Part shown: positions 6,379 to 7,540 of the stretch, one piece after another
Position numbering within the stretch: position 1 is the first letter of the stretch
Layout: each line of letters starts with the position of its first letter
Assembly (NCBI GenBank): GCA_021780275.1
Contig: JAJXZC010000299.1
Location: 1 to 7,540, forward strand
Length of the DNA stretch: 7,540 nucleotides
Direction of reading: 5' to 3'
DNA from: Pseudomonadota bacterium
GTDB lineage: Bacteria > Pseudomonadota > Alphaproteobacteria > Parvibaculales > Parvibaculaceae
The notes under the pieces: generated by a model
Seen by the model: the letters and a program-made list of their open reading frames with translations, nothing else
Told to the model about the DNA's origin: nothing
The model's database searches: none
Translations under genes and position numbers: made by a program

Positions 6379-6401
6379 TGCGCCGACGAATCGTTGGCGC
6401 A
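6379..6401. repeat. Near-perfect 23-base palindrome before the regulator gene
   Basis: The arms TGCGCCGACGA (6379-6389) and TCGTTGGCGCA (6391-6401) are reverse complements except for one G/T position, around a single central A. It fills most of the 41-base gap between the reductase stop and the regulator start and ends 15 bases before the start codon. No T-run follows, so it is not a classic terminator. A protein-binding site or an mRNA hairpin limiting regulator expression is more likely. Confidence 0.6.
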
Positions 6402-6416
6402 AACCAGGAATAACGC

Positions 6417-7166
6417 ATGTTCGGCGACGAGCAGATCGTAACCAAAAGTGCGGCGAAGCAGATCGCGGAGCATATTCGCTCCGCGATCCTGGAAGGCCGC
6501 CTGAAGGGCGACGAACGTCTGCCGACGGAGGAGGAGCTGGCCGCGCGCTATGGCGTGTCGCGGCCGACTGTCCGGGAAGCGCTCAAGCGTCTTGCCGCAC
6601 AAAACCTCATATCGTCAAAGCGCGGGCCCGCCGGGGGGACGTTCGTCAACAGCCTCACGCTGCAGGAGCTGGCGGAGAATGTCACGACTGCCGCTACCAT
6701 GCTCGTGACGGTCGGCGGCCTCGACATGGAGGAGATCGCCGACGCGCGCATTCAGCTCGAGGGTCTTTGCTGCCGTATCGCCGTGCAGAAGATGACCAAG
6801 AAAGTGCTCGCCTCCCTGCATGAGACGCTCGAGCGCCAGCGCGATCCGGCGCTGAGCGACGAAGATTTCTGTGCGACCGACGTGCAGTTCCATCGCGCCA
6901 TCATCGACGCTACGCAGAACACAATGCTGCGATTCGTCATGTACGCCATGATTGAATCGCTCGTGCCGGTTACCAATATGGTCATCGTCTACGTGCGTGA
7001 TCGCAGCACCATCATTACGCACCATGAACACATGCTGCGGGCATTGGAGCGCCGCGATGCAGACGATTTATGCAAGCACCTGCAGGCGCTAATCGACTAT
7101 CTGAAAGACAGCTACGCAAAGGCGCAGGCGCAACGCGATCGTCGTCTGAAACGGCGTTCTCGCTGA
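6417..7166 (+). CDS. GntR-family transcriptional regulator, FCD (FadR-type) subfamily
   Basis: The 249-residue protein has an N-terminal winged helix (about residues 8-78) with the GntR hallmarks: ILEGRLKGDERLPTEEELAARYGVSRPTVREALKRLAAQNLI covers 24-65, followed by the wing GPAGGTFV (70-77). The C-terminal all-helical FCD domain (about 103-232) keeps the usual metal-site residues: D155 and H159 in ATDVQFHRAI, H205 in HHEHMLRAL, and H221 in KHLQAL. It therefore probably binds a metal and a carboxylate ligand, and acts as a dimer that is usually a repressor released by its ligand. The C-terminal tail is basic (DRRLKRRSR). The start is ATG at 6417, with AGGAA at 6406-6410. Its position behind the reductase suggests it governs the surrounding catabolic genes, with the palindromes at 5323-5344 as the best target and autoregulation through the shared transcript. 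The inducer could be the acid or a CoA thioester; this is inference. Confidence 0.92.
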   Translation: MFGDEQIVTKSAAKQIAEHIRSAILEGRLKGDERLPTEEELAARYGVSRPTVREALKRLAAQNLISSKRGPAGGTFVNSLTLQELAENVTTAATMLVTVGGLDMEEIADARIQLEGLCCRIAVQKMTKKVLASLHETLERQRDPALSDEDFCATDVQFHRAIIDATQNTMLRFVMYAMIESLVPVTNMVIVYVRDRSTIITHHEHMLRALERRDADDLCKHLQALIDYLKDSYAKAQAQRDRRLKRRSR

Positions 7167-7169
7167 CGA

Positions 7170-7195
7170 GTTCATCGAGCGACCCTCGCTTGAAC
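7170..7195. repeat. Interrupted hairpin after the regulator stop codon
   Basis: GTTCA (7170-7174) pairs with TGAAC (7191-7195), and AGCGA (7178-7182) with TCGCT (7186-7190), with a three-base bulge (TCG) on one side and loop CCC. It begins four bases after the regulator stop. There is no T-run on either side, so it may help end or protect the mRNA but is not a standard terminator. Confidence 0.35.
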
Positions 7196-7197
7196 GC

Positions 7198-7247
7198 GGA
7201 CCGCCGTTGACCCATATCTTCCGTTGGGAATGTCCGCTTCCGGTCGT
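7198..7247 (+). repeat. Diverged 50-base repeat, copy B
   Basis: This is the partner of 816-865, in the convergent gap after the regulator gene. It shares GCCGTTGACCCA (7203-7214) and GCTTCCG (7236-7242). Its AATGTCCGCTTCCGG segment resembles, from memory, intergenic repeats that are frequent in Bradyrhizobium-like genomes and often mis-annotated as short proteins starting MSA. Confidence 0.4.
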
Positions 7248-7289
7248 CGACATCGATCGCGGCGTAACAATAACAGTGAGGCTGCGCCA

Positions 7290-7540
7290 TCAGAGGAGCC
7301 ACGAGAACGCGCGCCGTAAAAAGGCTTCGCCGTTCTCTCGAATTACCTCTCCGTGAGCTACCACGACGAAATCGGGGTGCTTGTCGATCAAGGCACGAAT
7401 TTTTCGTCGCGCACTTGCGCGGCGCCGGAAACTGATCCGGTAATCGATCGGCGGATATCCCCACGCTTCAACCATCTTCGAAAACCTCGCAAAGGCTCGC
7501 ATCCATCGCGGCCCGTGCCGGTTCATGAATGCCTCGCTAA
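7290..7540 (-). CDS. C-terminal part of a DUF4336-like protein, 5' end beyond the window
   Basis: The frame is open through the window edge and ends with TGA at 7290-7292, so only about 83 C-terminal residues are visible. A methionine codon at 7526 exists, but in-frame codons upstream (S-E-A-F) continue to the edge with no stop, so it is more likely internal. The visible part contains GYPPIDYRISFRRRASARR, a basic linker, then IDKHPDFVVVAHGEVIREN and a C-terminal AFLRRAFSWLL. The order 'hydrophobic strand, AHGE, charged turn, helix ending in WL' matches what I recall of the end of DUF4336 proteins, which are related to metallo-beta-lactamase-fold hydrolases; the histidine in AHGE would sit at the putative metal site. 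The main catalytic region is not in the window, so the assignment is tentative. It converges on the GntR gene across about 120 bases and is probably unrelated to the catabolic unit. Confidence 0.55.
   Translation of the reverse strand, partial: SEAFMNRHGPRWMRAFARFSKMVEAWGYPPIDYRISFRRRASARRKIRALIDKHPDFVVVAHGEVIRENGEAFLRRAFSWLL

Noticed and set aside
5329..6402. Long minus-strand open frame of 357 codons opposite the reductase gene
   Set aside because: It is the antisense frame of the reductase; its product is rich in Arg, His, Gln and Asp with no domain motifs, while the plus-strand frame has clear family motifs and a perfect ribosome-binding site.
7228..7317. Short plus-strand frame starting ATGTCCGCTTCC in the convergent gap
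   Set aside because: It has no ribosome-binding site or conserved features and starts in the repeat-like segment; such MSA... frames are common false genes in repeats.
1..7540. CRISPR arrays, tRNA/rRNA genes, insertion sequences, phage or defence genes
   Set aside because: No regularly spaced repeats, no RNA-gene signatures, and no transposase, integrase or nuclease motifs were seen on either strand.

Overview
The window is high-GC DNA with compact, coupled genes. Its gene content (a branched-chain-type ABC binding protein, a CoA ligase, a crotonase, an AcuI-type reductase and an FCD-type GntR regulator) looks like an alphaproteobacterium, most likely a Hyphomicrobiales/Bradyrhizobium-like organism. 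An in-frame palindrome encoding FAKASAGE, which I recall as a repeat-derived peptide of such genomes, fits this. The assignment rests on style and gene content, not on a database match.

Layout. Positions 1-585 (minus) hold the N-terminal 195 codons of an exported DUF1254 protein, cut by the window edge. Positions 586-870 are noncoding with two small hairpins. Positions 871-5271 hold four minus-strand genes, transcribed in this order: periplasmic ABC substrate-binding protein, enoyl-CoA hydratase, AMP-forming acyl-CoA ligase, EamA/DMT transporter. The last three are joined by 4-base stop/start overlaps (GTGA and ATGA). Positions 5272-5382 are a divergent promoter region with three alternating ATTTGT/ACAAAT half-sites. 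On the plus strand follow an AcuI/YhdH-type acryloyl-CoA reductase (5383-6375) and a GntR/FCD regulator (6417-7166). A short convergent gap then leads to the C-terminal part of a minus-strand protein (7290-7540) that resembles DUF4336.

How they may work together. The cluster reads as a carboxylic-acid catabolic unit. The binding protein captures an acid in the periplasm, although its permease and ATPase genes are not here. The ligase makes the acyl-CoA, the hydratase adds water to a 2-enoyl-CoA, and the AcuI-type enzyme reduces a short 2-enoyl-CoA with NADPH. The GntR protein probably senses the acid or a CoA ester. It could control both divergent transcripts through the palindromes at 5323-5344, whose TTGT-N3-ACAA layout matches the TNGT-N3-ACNA plan of FadR-type operators. 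The substrate cannot be named from sequence alone.

I found no CRISPR array, tRNA, rRNA, transposase or integrase. The less ordinary signals are the palindrome inside the ligase reading frame, the shared operator, a near-perfect 23-base palindrome before the regulator gene, and a diverged 50-base repeat pair near the two ends of the cluster.
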